Made by a program: the position numbers and the translations under genes. A model generated the notes under the pieces. The model had not been told where the DNA came from. It did no database searches and saw only the letters and a list, made by a program, of their open reading frames with translations. DNA of 64,000 bases. Source: Notospermus geniculatus. Taxonomy: Eukaryota > Nemertea > Pilidiophora > Heteronemertea > Lineidae. How positions within the stretch are numbered: the first letter of the stretch is position 1; each line of letters starts with the position of its first letter. The stretch lies in contig NMRB01000316.1 in assembly GCA_002633025.1 (NCBI GenBank), positions 173,003 through 237,002 of the forward strand, in the 5' to 3' direction. Below are positions 1 to 12,050 of the stretch, piece by piece.

Positions 1-339
1 GTAACGATTTTTGCACACCGTGGCAGTCGAGGATAACGGTTTTTAACACCTACTTGATTGTCACTTGTTGCAAAAATACATTTTTGAAAAAATGTTGCCG
101 GATTTGGATGGTGATAACATTAAGTGAGACTGGTATTCACGATTATTTTTACGGGAGTGGCAGTTATTTAGATGACCTGAAGCGAACATGGCGTGCAGTG
201 AAAATATTCAAGTGTGGCAAACGATATCTGGATAAGACAGGAAGAAAAACAGCATACTCTCTGAAATTGGCATTCTTGAAATATTTTTGCCTCTCCCACC
301 TCCTGTGTTGTGACTTAGTTCCATCAGTAGGCCTACATC

Positions 340-570
340 CTCATATAGAGGAATCCCACTGACGTCATCAAATCATGTGACTGGCCATCAAAATGACGGA
401 AACTGGCGTCAATAGGGTGCTACACGTGGATTGACATTATGCCTGACGTGACGAGACAGCACACGAAATAATGTCATCGCGTCATTGTGACGTTCTTTCA
501 GGAAACACATGGTCAATTTGACGGCCAACGTGGCCTTTATGATGTCACGTGGGAAACGTCTATAGATGAG
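340..570. mobile_element. Foldback element with CTCATATAGAG-type ends
   Basis: The left end CTCATATAGAGGAATCCCAC pairs with the right end GTGGGAAACGTCTATAGATG read in reverse. TGACGTCATC lies inside the left arm. The ends resemble those of the foldbacks at 43996-44168 and 44778-45007, so they probably form one family of non-autonomous DNA elements. It abuts another inverted repeat at 566-713. Confidence 0.55.
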
Positions 571-713
571 TTTCATTAGCAGCCATCTTGCCAAAATTAG
601 GTCGTTGTCATGGGGATTTCCCCAACTTTGGGATGGGAGAACCAATCATCTGTCAGTCTGGAAGAGAATTCCCATGGTGATGACCAAGATGGCTGCATGC
701 CAGCGAAACTCAT
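566..713. repeat. Inverted repeat, about 148 bp
   Basis: ATGAGTTTCATTAGCAGCCA at the left is complementary to TGGCTGCATGCCAGCGAAAC and CAT at the right. The centre contains a second pairing around GGGATTTCCCC and GAATTCCCATGG. It shares five bases (ATGAG) with the end of the previous foldback, so the two may be one compound element. Confidence 0.5.
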
Positions 714-2289
714 GTATAGTGGACAGGCCTGTTCTCTTCGACACACCACGGACTTCACGTGGCCTGCAACTTGCCGATGCATAAGCTAACTGGTTCCCTG
801 TCCTTTGACCATACTTTAGACAGATAGAAATGCTACTGAAACAATTCCAAAAGCAGTTAACAGCCTCCTCATTAGCTATATCTGAAGAGTTGCCGGTAAT
901 AAGCTCGAAGACCCGGGAGATAAAATAAATAATTGTAACACTGGGTTATTTTTATAGCCTGATTTATCTAATTTTGTTGACCCGTCTCACCTAATTGGCT
1001 CAATCATCGATCATGAGCCAATCAAATCAGAGGAAGGGGAGTCTCTCTTGCAATGGGAGAAGGTCATTTCTTTTCCTCGGTCCAGCAGTAAGATTTTGAT
1101 GTCAGTAAAGCTTGCCGCTCTGTAATTATTTGCCGCACCGAGCTTGCTGCTCTGTAATTACTTGCCGAACTCTAAGCTTCATTTTCATTTAGCCGGCACT
1201 CAGGACGTTGGATCCCTTGGTAAAAAACTCTTGACACCGATACTGGTGGGGTTTGGTATCAGTCAGCTGGAGTTCTCTCATATGGCTGTAGTATTCTTGG
1301 CCACTTAAACTCTACTAGAATCCGTCTTGGATTCAAAAATCTTGACATGGATGGGAGCTCAGCCTCTGGGAGATTTTTTCTTGTGGTCTGAACTTTCCTC
1401 AGGGCTCATATAGGTGCAGCATGGTTTAAAATGATGACACCAATCACCCTGAGGTAATTAGCAGTCGCTCCCGACAGGTGCTGGTCAACGCAAGTTTTCC
1501 GAGTCTTGTGAGCCAATGGGCGATTCACCATTGTTGTTTTCCTTTATAATAATAATAATAATTTATTATATTAATAATAATAATTTATTATATTCTCTTG
1601 GTTATGCCTTCACCAGTGACCCAAAAAACTGCCCATCATCGTCTAAGGTTAAATTGCCCTCTGAGAAGCAAAAAATTTGCAATACAAAAATCTCAGGTCG
1701 ATGAGCTTCTTAACCAAGCTGGCATTTGGAACCAAAACTAACAGCATCCAAAATTTTTGTACTCAGTCCATCAGGTTCAACAGGCGGCCAAAGACTTCAT
1801 GCAGCATGTTATCCCTGCCGTCAACAACAGTCAGCACCTGCAAAGATTATCGTTAATACGCAGATGAAAGAGATGGGGATCTGCTCATGTTGTCAAACAC
1901 AGGGACGAAGGATCAAGGTCTTATTGGTCGGGAAATACAGGCGGTCAGAGTGGTGCAGTGGTAACATGGTGTGCATCCCGAGAAGGGAGGTGAAATTTGA
2001 GAAGGCAAAGTGGTTGTCACGCACGTGGTCAGCAGCTCGGGATAGCCAGCTCTGCAAGTCTTGACTGTTCGAAGCCATGTCTGAGAGCGAGTGAGCATGG
2101 GCCTCACCACAGCTTTTATGTGGGTCCACACAATAGAAGGGACGAAGGAAACAATAGGCTTGACTGCCACACTTACCACAGGGTGGCAGCACCTTACAGG
2201 TCAAGAAGAGAATGACTTGGAATCTGGAAATAGAGAATCAAACTGACAACCTCTAAAGGTGGCAGGCACTGCGATTTCAACTTTGCCAC
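571..2289. other. Non-coding stretch with AT microsatellite
   Basis: Beyond the inverted repeat at 566-713, I see only an ATA/TAT-rich self-complementary microsatellite at about 1545-1592 (TAATAATAATAATTTATTAT and a near repeat). The open frame at 1726-2064 overlaps a tRNA-like SINE fragment around 1940 (TGGTGCAGTGG) and looks non-coding. Confidence 0.5.
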
Positions 2290-2920
2290 TTTGACAGCCA
2301 TCCACTAATTGAGATTCGAACTCACGACCTCAGATGTGTCAGGAAGTGATGTCTGAACTTCACCACGCTGTCAAGCCTGTATCTCATTCTCTACACATCA
2401 GGATTTTCAGAGAACTGCAAAAGAAGATGCTCATAATCAATTCGGAAGTAACTTTACAGAATCATCAAGCTAACTGTTCTCAGTTTAATGGGAGGCAATC
2501 ACTGCAATCTTGAGCGTTTCTCGATTGCTACCACCTGCCCAGCATCGGAGAAGCAACCGAAACCTGCTCTATAAATGGGTTTTTCATACGTAATCTTCCT
2601 CAGCAATAGGACAGATTGTTTTAAAGGGAATGCGATACTTACATTAAAATGTCGTTACAATGTGAAATTGGGTGTTTGAGATTTAGCTCCAGAAACACCT
2701 GTCGCTAATTTGGGTCATCAGAGATGCGTAGTGAAAGCATCGGGTCTGTTACCTCTGAGACTGCTGGTTCAATTCATCCGAAGTATCACTTCTTATGTGA
2801 GAGAGAGGCTGATTATGTCTAGCATGCCTAGTGGACTACAGTCAGAATGGTGCAGTGGAATTAGATGAACCTGTTGCCTTTAGGTTGAGGGTTCAGTCTT
2901 GTGATGTTGAGGGAGATTCT
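2290..2920. mobile_element. Cluster of tRNA-like SINE fragments
   Basis: Three pieces are seen. A minus-strand B-box-like GAGATTCGAACTCACGACCT with CCACGCTGTCAAGC at 2307-2380, a plus-strand GACTGCTGGTTCAATTCATC near 2758, and a plus-strand GTCAGAATGGTGCAGTGG at 2831 followed by GAGGGTTCAGTC. Box A (TGGTGCAGTGG) and box B (GGTTCAATTC) spacing is tRNA-like. The same consensus recurs at 15427, 21795, 22260, 18930 and 39550. Confidence 0.5.
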
Positions 2921-2936
2921 TAATAGCACAGTGGAG

Positions 2937-3250
2937 ACTCTTGTTGCCTTGTTAACAGACTGAAAAGGAAACAAAATCTGGATCAAAAGCAAAGTTTAAA
3001 ACATGTGGATCATAAGCAAAGGTAACGAAGTGTGGATCAACAGCAAAGGGTAACAGAATGTGGTTCAAAAGCAAAGGTAACAAAAGGTGGATCAAAAGCA
3101 GTGATAACAAAACATGGATCAAAAGCAAAGGTAATGGGGGTGTATCAAAAGCAAAGGTAACAAGTGTGGATCAAAAGCAAATTCAACAAAATGTGGATCT
3201 GAAGCAATGGTGACAAAATGTGGGTCAAAAGAAACGTAACAAAATGTTTT
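2937..3250. repeat. Minisatellite, unit about 27-29 bp
   Basis: About ten degenerate copies of GTGGATCAAAAGCAAAGGTA followed by ACAAAAT. Unit length varies by a few bases. No reading frame is maintained. Confidence 0.85.
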
Positions 3251-3599
3251 ATTTCACGTGAGTTCTATTGCTGTTGGGAAAGCACTCTACCTCATCAGGT
3301 ATTAATTGAACAATTTCATTACTTGGCACTCGATGGAGGAGAATGTGTTTGTGAAATGGCTGTTGCTGTTGGTGAAGTGATTACGAGTGCCATTCCTGCA
3401 ATTTTAATGTCACCCTAAGTGTTGGTGTACTTTTGCTGTCACAGGCTCTGTCAGCCTGTGCACGTAGCTGCTGGAGTTCTCCTGTGGTCAAAGGAATGAC
3501 GTTTAGTTTATGATCAAAGGATTTGTGCATGTTGTGATAAAAAAGAAATTGAACTTGTTTTCACTGGAAAAGCTTGAAACCTGGAACTTGTTTTCTACT

Positions 3600-3935
3600 T
3601 TTTGATCTGTTGATGATCAAAGGACTGGAGCCTGTTGATGATCAAAGGGCTGGAGCCTGTTTATGGTAAAAGAGCTGGAGCCAGTTGATGATCTAAGGAT
3701 TGAAAATTGCTGATGGTCAAAGGATTGCAGGCTGTTGATGATCAAAGGATTGGAGGTTGTTGATGATCAAAGGACTGGAGCCCGTTGATGATAAAGGACT
3801 GGAGCCTGTTGATGATCAATGGACTGGAGCTTGTCAATGATCAAAGGACTGGAGCCTGTTGATGAACAAAGGGCTGGAGCCTGTCAATCAACAAAGGACT
3901 GGAGCCTGTTGATGATCAGAGGACTGGAGAATTTA
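3600..3935. repeat. Minisatellite, unit about 25 bp
   Basis: About thirteen copies of GTTGATGATCAAAGGACTGG followed by AGCCT. It is separated from the preceding, unrelated array by only 350 bp. Confidence 0.85.
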
Positions 3936-4446
3936 GAAAAGGCATGGACAAAACGGGATGCAATACTGACATTTATGACATCATGACTGGCCTCTCCTCA
4001 GCAACACAGGCGCCAGATAATCAAGAGCCAGATAATGAAGAGCCGAGCTATTTCCCTGTGTAACGTGATTCAACCAACACAGTTTATTGATCCAATCTAT
4101 TGTATCAATAATCAAGGCCGTATCAGTATTGTGTAGCTATGATACCTTCTCGGTCCTTTCATTAGGGGATGTCTCTCTGGTACATCTGCCTCCTCATTCT
4201 CTTCGTCTCATTGAAGCGAGTCCTTCGGTGGGACATATTCCATGGAATGAATGGAAGTCATCAGATTTCTGTTGACACTCCAGAAAACATCCTGCCAAAA
4301 GTCTCCATTATCCTTGTGAGGCTGGTGTTGACTTGGTCTCGATAGGTTTCGCATTGGAGCGGCAGTCCCTAATTCTCAATTGAAAAACCACGAACATAGG
4401 GTCTACCATTGTAGGTTTCTGCCTAAACACCCTGACTAGGAAATCG

Positions 4447-4527
4447 GTGGTTCTTTGCGCTCGCTCCCTTCGTTACCACACACAAGGGTTTGTACATGGT
4501 GATAAAGGGAGCGAGCGGCATAACCAC
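4447..4527. repeat. Hairpin with GCTCGCTCCCTT arms
   Basis: GTGGTTCTTTGCGCTCGCTC at the left pairs with GAGCGAGCGGCATAACCAC at the right around a loop of about 25 bases. It is probably a short MITE. From 4530 to 6260 nothing else is recognised apart from a short repeat of GGTTTATCATAAAA near 4764 and 4804. Confidence 0.55.
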
Positions 4528-6264
4528 TGCACTGATAACCTCAGAATGCTGCTGCCCGCATGGAGTGACCCCGACTACGACTACAGCTAGCCATGCACTC
4601 AGAATTCAGGATTAGAAAAATGATCATCATGCAGAGTTGGACTGAATGAGATTTGAATACATCAGATTTTCCTGACAGTTTGGTCAAATTTTTCCCCCTC
4701 AGTCCAGTCCTTGCCAATTACGTCGCTGCACTCGAGAGGGAAGACAGACCGTCATCCGAGAGTCGGTTTATCATAAAATGTTAACCGACTTCACTGCGAA
4801 GGTGGTTTATCATAAAAACTGTACTCTTGCATCTTGTCACTGTCACTTGAAAATTCTCACAGCGTTCCATTTATTTCTTAGTTCTCTGATTATCAGCAAT
4901 CCCATATGAATTGTTGAACTGATCGAAAAATCGGTGGAATTCTCCAATCAAGTGGTACTTGCCTTAGAGTGAAATTGCACTGTTGTACCCTGGTATCTAG
5001 TTTGGAGATTGGCTTCCTTTGAATGATTCTCCAGATGGGGAGTGCCGTAAATCTGTGTGCATTTCATGTGCTTAGTATTCGTGCCTAAGTGTTGGAGATT
5101 GCTGTTTGTGATTAGAGAGTTCAGAAGAAAATCGAAGAAAGCGATCAGATTCCTTGAGGCAGAGAACTCCCATCCTTTTGTGAATCTTTGTCTACATGGT
5201 GAGAGTGGCAACCCAGTTCGAGGGACCATGGGTGTGTCCCGGCCAGGTCCCCTCTCACTCTCAACTGGTCTGGAAGGATCAAGTAATCCACTCTAATGTA
5301 AGCGAGCCTTTTTATGTACCGTAGCGGTTTCCACTGTAATACAGTCTCAAAGTGCTTCATACCATCTCAGAGCGCTTCATGTCATTACCCCAGTCTCAGT
5401 CTAGCCAGGGAAAGTGCTCACTGATCATCAGGCGCAGTCCCATCTAGATCCAGATGACAATTTGTTAGCTGTCTCTCAGAGATTTGCTGATGATGACGTT
5501 CATAATTTTTTCAGCTAAACTTGAAGATATTCCTATGAATCTTTTACAAAACTGTCAGCACACTTCATGATTTGGCACGCTTTGGTACTGAATATTCAAA
5601 ATGCTGACACTTTAGTGGAAACATTCAAACGTAATCTTTCTTTATCGAGTGATGTTCCAGCACCTCTTCAGATTTACCCAACATCAATTGGCCTCTTTGT
5701 ATTCATCACGCTATGCCATCAAATTGCTCTAGGCCATAAAAAGAATTTTGGATGCAGAGCATGGATGTAGCGGTATTAAAAGCGTTTCTGGATGATGAGG
5801 CCAGTGTCGGGGAGGGAAGACCACACTGGCCGCGGCCGTCCTAGTGTCTGTCAGTATCTTGGGTTTGGCAACCTGAAATGGCAGCAAGCCGACCAGCCAG
5901 CTCGTTGGTTCGGCATGCACCAGCTTCAATAAAGGAGCCTCTCGCTATCGCAGTATAGCTCCCTAGTGTCTTGGATCTTGGATTTACCGTCTCAAAATGG
6001 CACCATGCTGATCTAACCAGCTCTTTGCTTCAGCATGCACCACCTTCAATAAGGAATCAGGTTGGATCCAAGATTTTTTGCAGGGGGTGTGAGAATGGTG
6101 GCCAGAGGTGGATTGAGGAGGTATGGGGTTCTTCCCCCCCCCAAAAAAAATTTTTTTAAATCCAACAGTGATAGAGTAGGCAACTCTTCCTGATTGACGT
6201 AACCATTTTCCCAGATGCTCTGGTTTCCTCCTGCTGTTCATTATTCATCCATATCCTTTACTCC

Positions 6265-6733
6265 TAAGGCCATGGGAACTTAGGTATGAGTTTACCGTCC
6301 GAAACTTTTTGAAAAGTGATGAGGCTTTTTTTCATTATTCATTATTCATTATTTTGTTTTAACACTTTTTCAAGTGAAAAACAACAAGATACGGAATACC
6401 AGTAGGCCTACAATCAAGTGTCTTTCATATGGAGTCATTCCCATTCTGCAGAGTGGCCGTGGTGGTCATGGTGGTGATATGCGCCTGAACTGAATCCATT
6501 GACATCGTGACTAATGAACAACAGAATGATTGGAACACATCACAGGAGGGTAAATTTGGTCCATTTTTGAGGGTTTTGAACTAAAAAAAGATAATTGGAC
6601 CTAATTTTTTGACTTTTTTGGGAAAATTTTGGAAATAATGAAATTTTTGAAAATAATGAAATTTTTCATGCGGTGGCGCCACCACCATGCGGGCGGTGGA
6701 CGGTAAACTCATACTCAAGTTCCCATGGCCTAA
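6265..6733. mobile_element. Foldback element with TAAGGCCATGGGAAC ends
   Basis: The left arm TAAGGCCATGGGAACTTAGG (6265) continues through GTATGAGTTTACCGTCC. It is matched in reverse by GGACGGTAAACTCATACTCA and TTCCCATGGCCTAA, ending at 6733. The interior is AT-rich with TCATTATTCATTATT repeats and has no coding capacity. Confidence 0.7.
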
Positions 6734-7432
6734 ATGCCATAATCGGCGCTGACAGAGTTTTTGATTCAATATTGCAACGTCCTCCATGATTTGTCCTTGA
6801 AGTCGCTGAAGGTTAAGTCTATTCTGGGCACGAGTGAACCAGAGTCAAGGAGTCCTGACAGGCTATTGATCAATCACGTAGCATTAAAATGCCATTATAT
6901 CGAATAACCTGGTTACTTAGCATAATCATGCATCTCTACTATTCCCTTCGTTTCTGACACTTATTCTTAGCCAATCAAATCCTGGGAAATCTGTTGCTGT
7001 ACTCAGAATTCAAGCTGCTTCTGGCGGCCTCAGTTCGTGTCAGCGGCCATGCTAATTGATTTTCCACCTTCATCCAATAAAAGGTCAAGGTTATTTTGGA
7101 ACAATCCAATCAGATTCATTAAAGATTGACCAATCGGATGAGATTTTCAATCAACATGACTGGCCTGCGCTGATTTAACAAATTGCTTTGTCTTAGTCTA
7201 GTGTGATTTGTCTGGGAGAACTTGTTGATGTTTGCTGGCAGTGTTGACTCTCGAAATCTTCCTCTGCTTCACTTGTCTCTTTGTCTCGCTATTTAGAAAC
7301 ACAGGATGGGGCAGAAGACACGAACTTGGGGAGAATTAAATCAAAACATAGAAGAAAGAAACCCTAACCCCAAGGGCTGGGCTGGAGAAGTTGCTCTTTT
7401 CATCACATTTTGGCTGTGTGTTTTCCCGTATG

Positions 7433-7975
7433 GCTACAAAAGAGTTACCCAGTTACCATTTGCTACAAGCTGTTTACCCAATTTACCATTTGGCAACAAG
7501 CGGTTACCAAATTTACCATTTGGCAACAAAAGAGTTACGGTAACCAATTACAAGCAAATATACCCAATTTACCATTTGCTGCAAGCTGTTAAACCCAATT
7601 TACCATTTGCCTTCAAGCAGTTACCACATTTGGCAACAAGTGGTGTCCAATTTACCATTTACCTACAAGTGTTATCCTACATGTATTTACCACTTTGCTA
7701 CAAGTGGTTACCCAATTTATCACCTTGCTACAAGTGGTTACCCAATTTACCATTTTGCTACAAGTGGTTACCCAATTTACCACTTTGCTACAAGTGGTTA
7801 CCCAATTTACCACTTTGCTACAAGTGGTTACCAAATTATTACTTGGCTACAAATGGTTACCCAATTTATCCCTTGGCTACAAGTGGTTACCCAATTTATC
7901 ACTTGGCTACAGGCAGTTACTAGTACCCACTTTACCATATAAGAGGTTACCAAGAGGTTACCAAATTTACCATTT
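7433..7975. repeat. Minisatellite, unit about 30 bp
   Basis: About seventeen copies of TTGCTACAAGTGGTTACCCA followed by ATTTACCAC. The central copies (7690-7850) are nearly identical and the flanking ones degenerate. Because the unit is a multiple of three it stays open in several frames (peptides such as YKWLPNLPLC), which explains the long open frame at 7306-7923. It is not a gene. Confidence 0.9.
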
Positions 7976-9224
7976 GACTGCTGTTTACCATTGTACAGGT
8001 TGATTACAGTGGATAGTCTGGCGATCAAAAATATGAAAATGAAATTTTGTCTGTGAGTCACCCATTTAAAGGGATTTTACACTGTGAAACTGGAATTTGC
8101 CTCAGTTATTAGCACTTGAAATGGACTTAACCAGAAGCCGGTTTTAGCAAGTACCAGCCAAGTACCATTGTGTTTTAAACACTTCTGTTAATGGATTTTG
8201 CTTTGCAAACTGGTGACATGTCGCAGTGGCAGTTTGAAGTCTTGATTAAAAGTGCATCCCACCCCATTTTAGTAACTTTTTGGCAAATGCTGCTAAAATG
8301 GGCTGGGATTCAGTGCTCTAGACCTGGGTGGCTGTGTTCTAGTGCTTTTGCTTGGATGAGTGACATTGATAAAAATGAATTAAAGGCCAGAAACGGTATG
8401 ATGTGAAAAATTAACTGAAATGAATTTGGAATGGTTGGCAAGAGGTGAATTTAATAAGATTCAGCACTTGATGAGTTATTGATGGAAGATACACCATACG
8501 ATACGTACTATATCAGGAAGTTCAGTAGGGCTAGTGGTTGTTGATTTCCAAAGTGCATTGTCAGAGCTGAGGGCTTTGAGGGCTTCTTCAATCTCTGACC
8601 ATGGTTCTGAAAATCGCAAAAATCACATCTCTTAGAAAAAATCCATTTGTATGGGAAAAAGCCCTCACAAGGCTGCAGCACTTTGTTTGCTCAGGATCCC
8701 AGACTGCAAAGTTGTGTTTTCTCACCCCTTCCCCAAACCAAAAGCTTTTACCCAAGTTCTGACTAGATTACCAAATCTATTCTAGCTGAATAATGATGGC
8801 AGAGCACACTTAAACTCCATTAGCGCCAAGTCCCGCCACAGAAAAATAATATAGAAGGAAGCTAATCTTCGGCAGTAAAAACGAGGAATGCTGTTTGATA
8901 TGAGAATGGATTCATCTACAGGCAATCCACTCTGTAGCCATTAGCATAAAAAAGCGCCCATCAGATCCATGGCTTTGGCGTGGTAAGCGGAAAGTTCTAT
9001 GGTTTAATTGTGGGATGTTCCCGGCTGGCGGAACTGTACGGAAGTCGACTGGATAGTTTCATGGAATGAGATCTTCTTGACGGAGAAATTCGATATTGGC
9101 CGTCGTTATTGTCACGGTTTATTGGTGTGTGATAGCACATAATATCTCTCTGATTGGCCCATCCAAGCGTCACCGGTGAATTTTTTATATGCCCACAACT
9201 TTTTTCAGCTGTACATCTCAAAAC
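7976..9224. other. Non-coding stretch, nothing recognised
   Basis: No convincing splice-bounded frame, inverted repeat or array was seen here. Confidence 0.4.
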
Positions 9225-9350
9225 ATGTCCTCTCGTTTAAGCATCGGATGTGTAAGTAGCACCACCTCATCCCCACCTCTGATTGAAGAACATGTCCTCT
9301 CTTTTAAGCATCGGATGTAAAAGTACCACCACCTCACCCCCCACCCCCAC
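9225..9350. repeat. Tandem duplication, unit about 62 bp
   Basis: The segment TGTCCTCTCGTTTAAGCATC ... CCACCTCATCCCCACC is repeated at once with small changes (TCTTTTAAGCATCGGATGTA at 9298). Confidence 0.75.
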
Positions 9351-9524
9351 CCCTGATCGAATTCATGGTCAAGTGGAGACTTATTCCAAATTATCTGGCC
9401 TATTTCAAAGATTTTCCAACAAAAAAGGTGCCGAGGCCAGATCGGCCCCACTTGGTCCACCAGTGGGCAGTGATGGGATATTTGACAGCCCAATATTTGA
9501 TCATCGGGGATTGAACCCACCTAA

Positions 9525-9730
9525 AGCCAGCAGCACACAAGGCGATATTGCAAGCGATCTAATCGCCACCTATCTCTCCAGCCATCGCAGACTAGGTTAT
9601 ATCAGCCTTTGGTATTGCTTGACAATGGGCGACCATCGCTGGCGAGAAGATTCAACGCATCGCTGTCCAGTGCAAACTTGGCGTCAAGAGCTGATTTTGC
9701 TTGCTTGCGATCAGATCACTACAGATATAG
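9525..9730. mobile_element. Copy of an AGCAGCACACCAGG-type repeat family
   Basis: It begins AGCCAGCAGCACACAAGGCG, runs through GACAATGGGCGACCATCGCTGGCG and ends near GATCAGATCAC. Related copies lie at 16590-17100 (split by an insertion), 17706-18300 (split by nested insertions) and 20305-20660. Copy 20305-20660 has inverted ends (CAGCAGCACACCAGG and CCTGGTGTGCTG), so this is a DNA element family. A triplet of TGGAGATGTTTCCTCTTTGCC follows at 9765-9835. Confidence 0.6.
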
Positions 9731-9849
9731 CCGAGTGTGCTGCAAGCTTCAGAGGTGTGTGTGACTGGAGATGTTTCCTCTTTGCCTGGAGATGTTTCCT
9801 CTTTGCCTGGAGATGTTTCCTCTTTACCTCTCTGACAGCATTGTAAAGA

Positions 9850-11587
9850 CGTTTGGCTTGTTAATTTCCATCCTCCTCTTTTTCAATACTGCATATCGCC
9901 TTACATAGCTGCAGCATTCCAAACTGATGCTGTAGGCCTAAGGTTAATGCCAACAGAGCACCGACACCATTTTTTGCACCAAATGTTCCCTAATCTCCCA
10001 TCTGGCTCCATTTATTAATCAGCAACTGGTGCTTATTAAACAAGAAAAGGATTTGCATCATCTGATTTTTCCTGCCTTGTAACCATCAGGGGCTTACGAC
10101 CCGATCGCTCCGGGCTATAACTTTATGTTGCTCCCATCAACTCTGATCCGTACTTTAATCATAGCCTGAAACCGAAAGCAGAAATTGACAATATCGTAAT
10201 GAAAAGGATATTTATCTGAGAGAAGAGCATTAGATCATAAATGTCGTTTGATGATGATGTTAGGAGCATGTATAAACAATATTAGGCAATTTGCATGATA
10301 ATCCAGTTGGTACCCCGCCATCCATCATTGGCGTCCAACAACCAGTCAGTTTTGAAGCCAATTCGGTATTTTTCATCGTCTGGCCCCGATATCCACACCC
10401 CAATAACAACCAACTTCACACTTCACCCCAGTCTCTCCAGAGATCTTTCTGGGGGTTAGAGGACAATTCATCCCCGGAAAATTCGGCCCCAGACAGTGCG
10501 TCCCATAGGAAATTTCATTCCCAGAAAATTTGTTCCCTGGGGCAGTTCGTCCCCAGACAATTCGTCCCTGCAGACAGTTCGTCCCTGGAACTCCAGTGAG
10601 CTCCTGCACTCACTTCAGCACTTCACTTGATCCTTTCCGACCAGTCGAGAGTCGAACCCATGGCCTGTCAGTTACAAGTCCAACGTCATTGCTAGAGGTG
10701 TAGTCTGCGAAACCGTAAAAGCCATGGCGAAGCTTTTGAGTGCATAAATCCATAACCTGGCATACCACCACACGACACATTCATGTGCATGAACATTCAA
10801 CACGCCAAAAACTAGTCATGATTCATTTGCGCTTGGCGGAAGGAAAAAACATACAGCATTATTAGCTATGGATGTGGTACCAGTGGCTCTTTACTGAACA
10901 ATTACTGCGGTTTGGGCTCCGGTGATAATTACGTACCCTCTGTGCTTTGGAAACTATTACCACGACTGAGTGGCTGGGATAAGAGAGCCGAATGACTCAA
11001 AAGGGAGAATAATGAATTATTATGACTAACACGCAGCGCTGTTGTGCTACAGGTTTTCAATTTTGTCGGTACTTGGCTGTCTCGCCCTTTGATGCCTCTG
11101 CCACCGCCGTTGCTTGTAGAGGTGTGTGTGGACTTTGCCAAATGTTATACCATGTTTGGTTANTGTCACAGGGTTTGAATTGTCTCGGCTGAGTCAAAAT
11201 CTCTTATCGTGACTAACAGGTGGTTGGATGGGCACTTGTTGGATTTTTGCCAGTTCTCTAAACACCCTTTGTTGGCTGCGGGCCAGTACTGATGCTGAGG
11301 TGCCCCAAGGGCTACCAAGCAAGACTGAGGCAACCATGAACAAGTCTGCAGGTAACTGAACGAGGTGAAGCTGAATGTGGCCGCAATCGGAATCCAAACT
11401 TTTGGTTCAGCCCCTCTTCCAGCTAAAATCCTGCAATGGGAATGATTCTGCTTCCACTGTTTACAGGGCCGCTCTCATCAATGTCCGGAGGGTATCTGAG
11501 TGGACTGAGGCAAATGTTTGCCACAATTCCTGTTTCTCTTCAGGTTTCTTACACTAAAACATGCAATGTAAGTTTTCAATGCTTAAA
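9850..11587. other. Non-coding stretch with a short simple repeat
   Basis: A degenerate 13-17 bp repeat around TTCGTCCCCAGACAA lies at 10455-10600, followed by a minus-strand SINE-like piece (GAGTCGAACCCATGG) at 10650. There is a single N at 11163. Nothing else is supported. Confidence 0.45.
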
Positions 11588-11824
11588 TCCTAGTTTATAC
11601 GCGTGACCATTGTCGGCGACCGATCGCACGATCTCGCGTTCGACGCCAACCCCGTTGCGCGATTTGGTCACGTCTGATGACGAGACTGTAATTACTTGAA
11701 TCATTTCATAACGTGTCGCCGTCGCGGAAGTACGTTGGACTACGAATCAACTCCGCGAAGTCGGCGTCCAGAATTTGATAATGCGTCGGACGCTGATGGT
11801 CTTGCGTCGAAGTATGAACTAGGC
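11588..11824. mobile_element. MITE with CCTAGTTTATAC / GTATGAACTAGG ends
   Basis: The left end CCTAGTTTATACGCGTGACC pairs with the right end GCGTCGAAGTATGAACTAGG. The interior is GC-rich and full of CGACGC/GCGTCG motifs. A second copy in the other orientation is at 23131-23343. Confidence 0.65.
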
Positions 11825-11941
11825 TTTAGGCCCTATCGACTTGAGAGTTTGCTCATGCAAGTGTGCCACCAAATGGACCTCACCATTGTTTGTTTCCTCA
11901 CAGCTTATGCTGAGACAAGTGACACAAACAACTGCTCATGC

Positions 11942-12050
11942 TCATCCTCCTATAGCAGGGCTTTGGTCTCCCTTCTCCTTATACCCTCACACACACTGTC
12001 TGACTGGTTGAAGAGCAAGGTAAAAACCCCTGCTGTGGGAGGATGCTCAT
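11942..12050. mobile_element. Hairpin MITE, CATCCTCCTATAGCAGGG family, copy 1
   Basis: Ends CCTCCTATAGCAGGGCTTTG and CCCTGCTGTGGGAGG are inverted. The copy is flanked by the direct repeat ATGCTCAT. Copies 2 and 3 are at 15025-15124 and 15675-15767. Confidence 0.7.

Noticed and set aside
1726-2064. 112-codon frame near a Ser/Gly-rich start
   Set aside because: It overlaps a SINE-like fragment and shows no domain; neighbouring frames are equally open.
7306-7923. 205-codon open frame with repeated YKWLPNLPLC peptide
   Set aside because: It lies almost wholly in a 30 bp minisatellite. Overlapping frames and the opposite strand are equally open, so it is a repeat artefact.
9283-9846. 187-codon open frame
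   Set aside because: It crosses a tandem duplication, a dispersed DNA element and a triplet repeat. No domain is recognisable.
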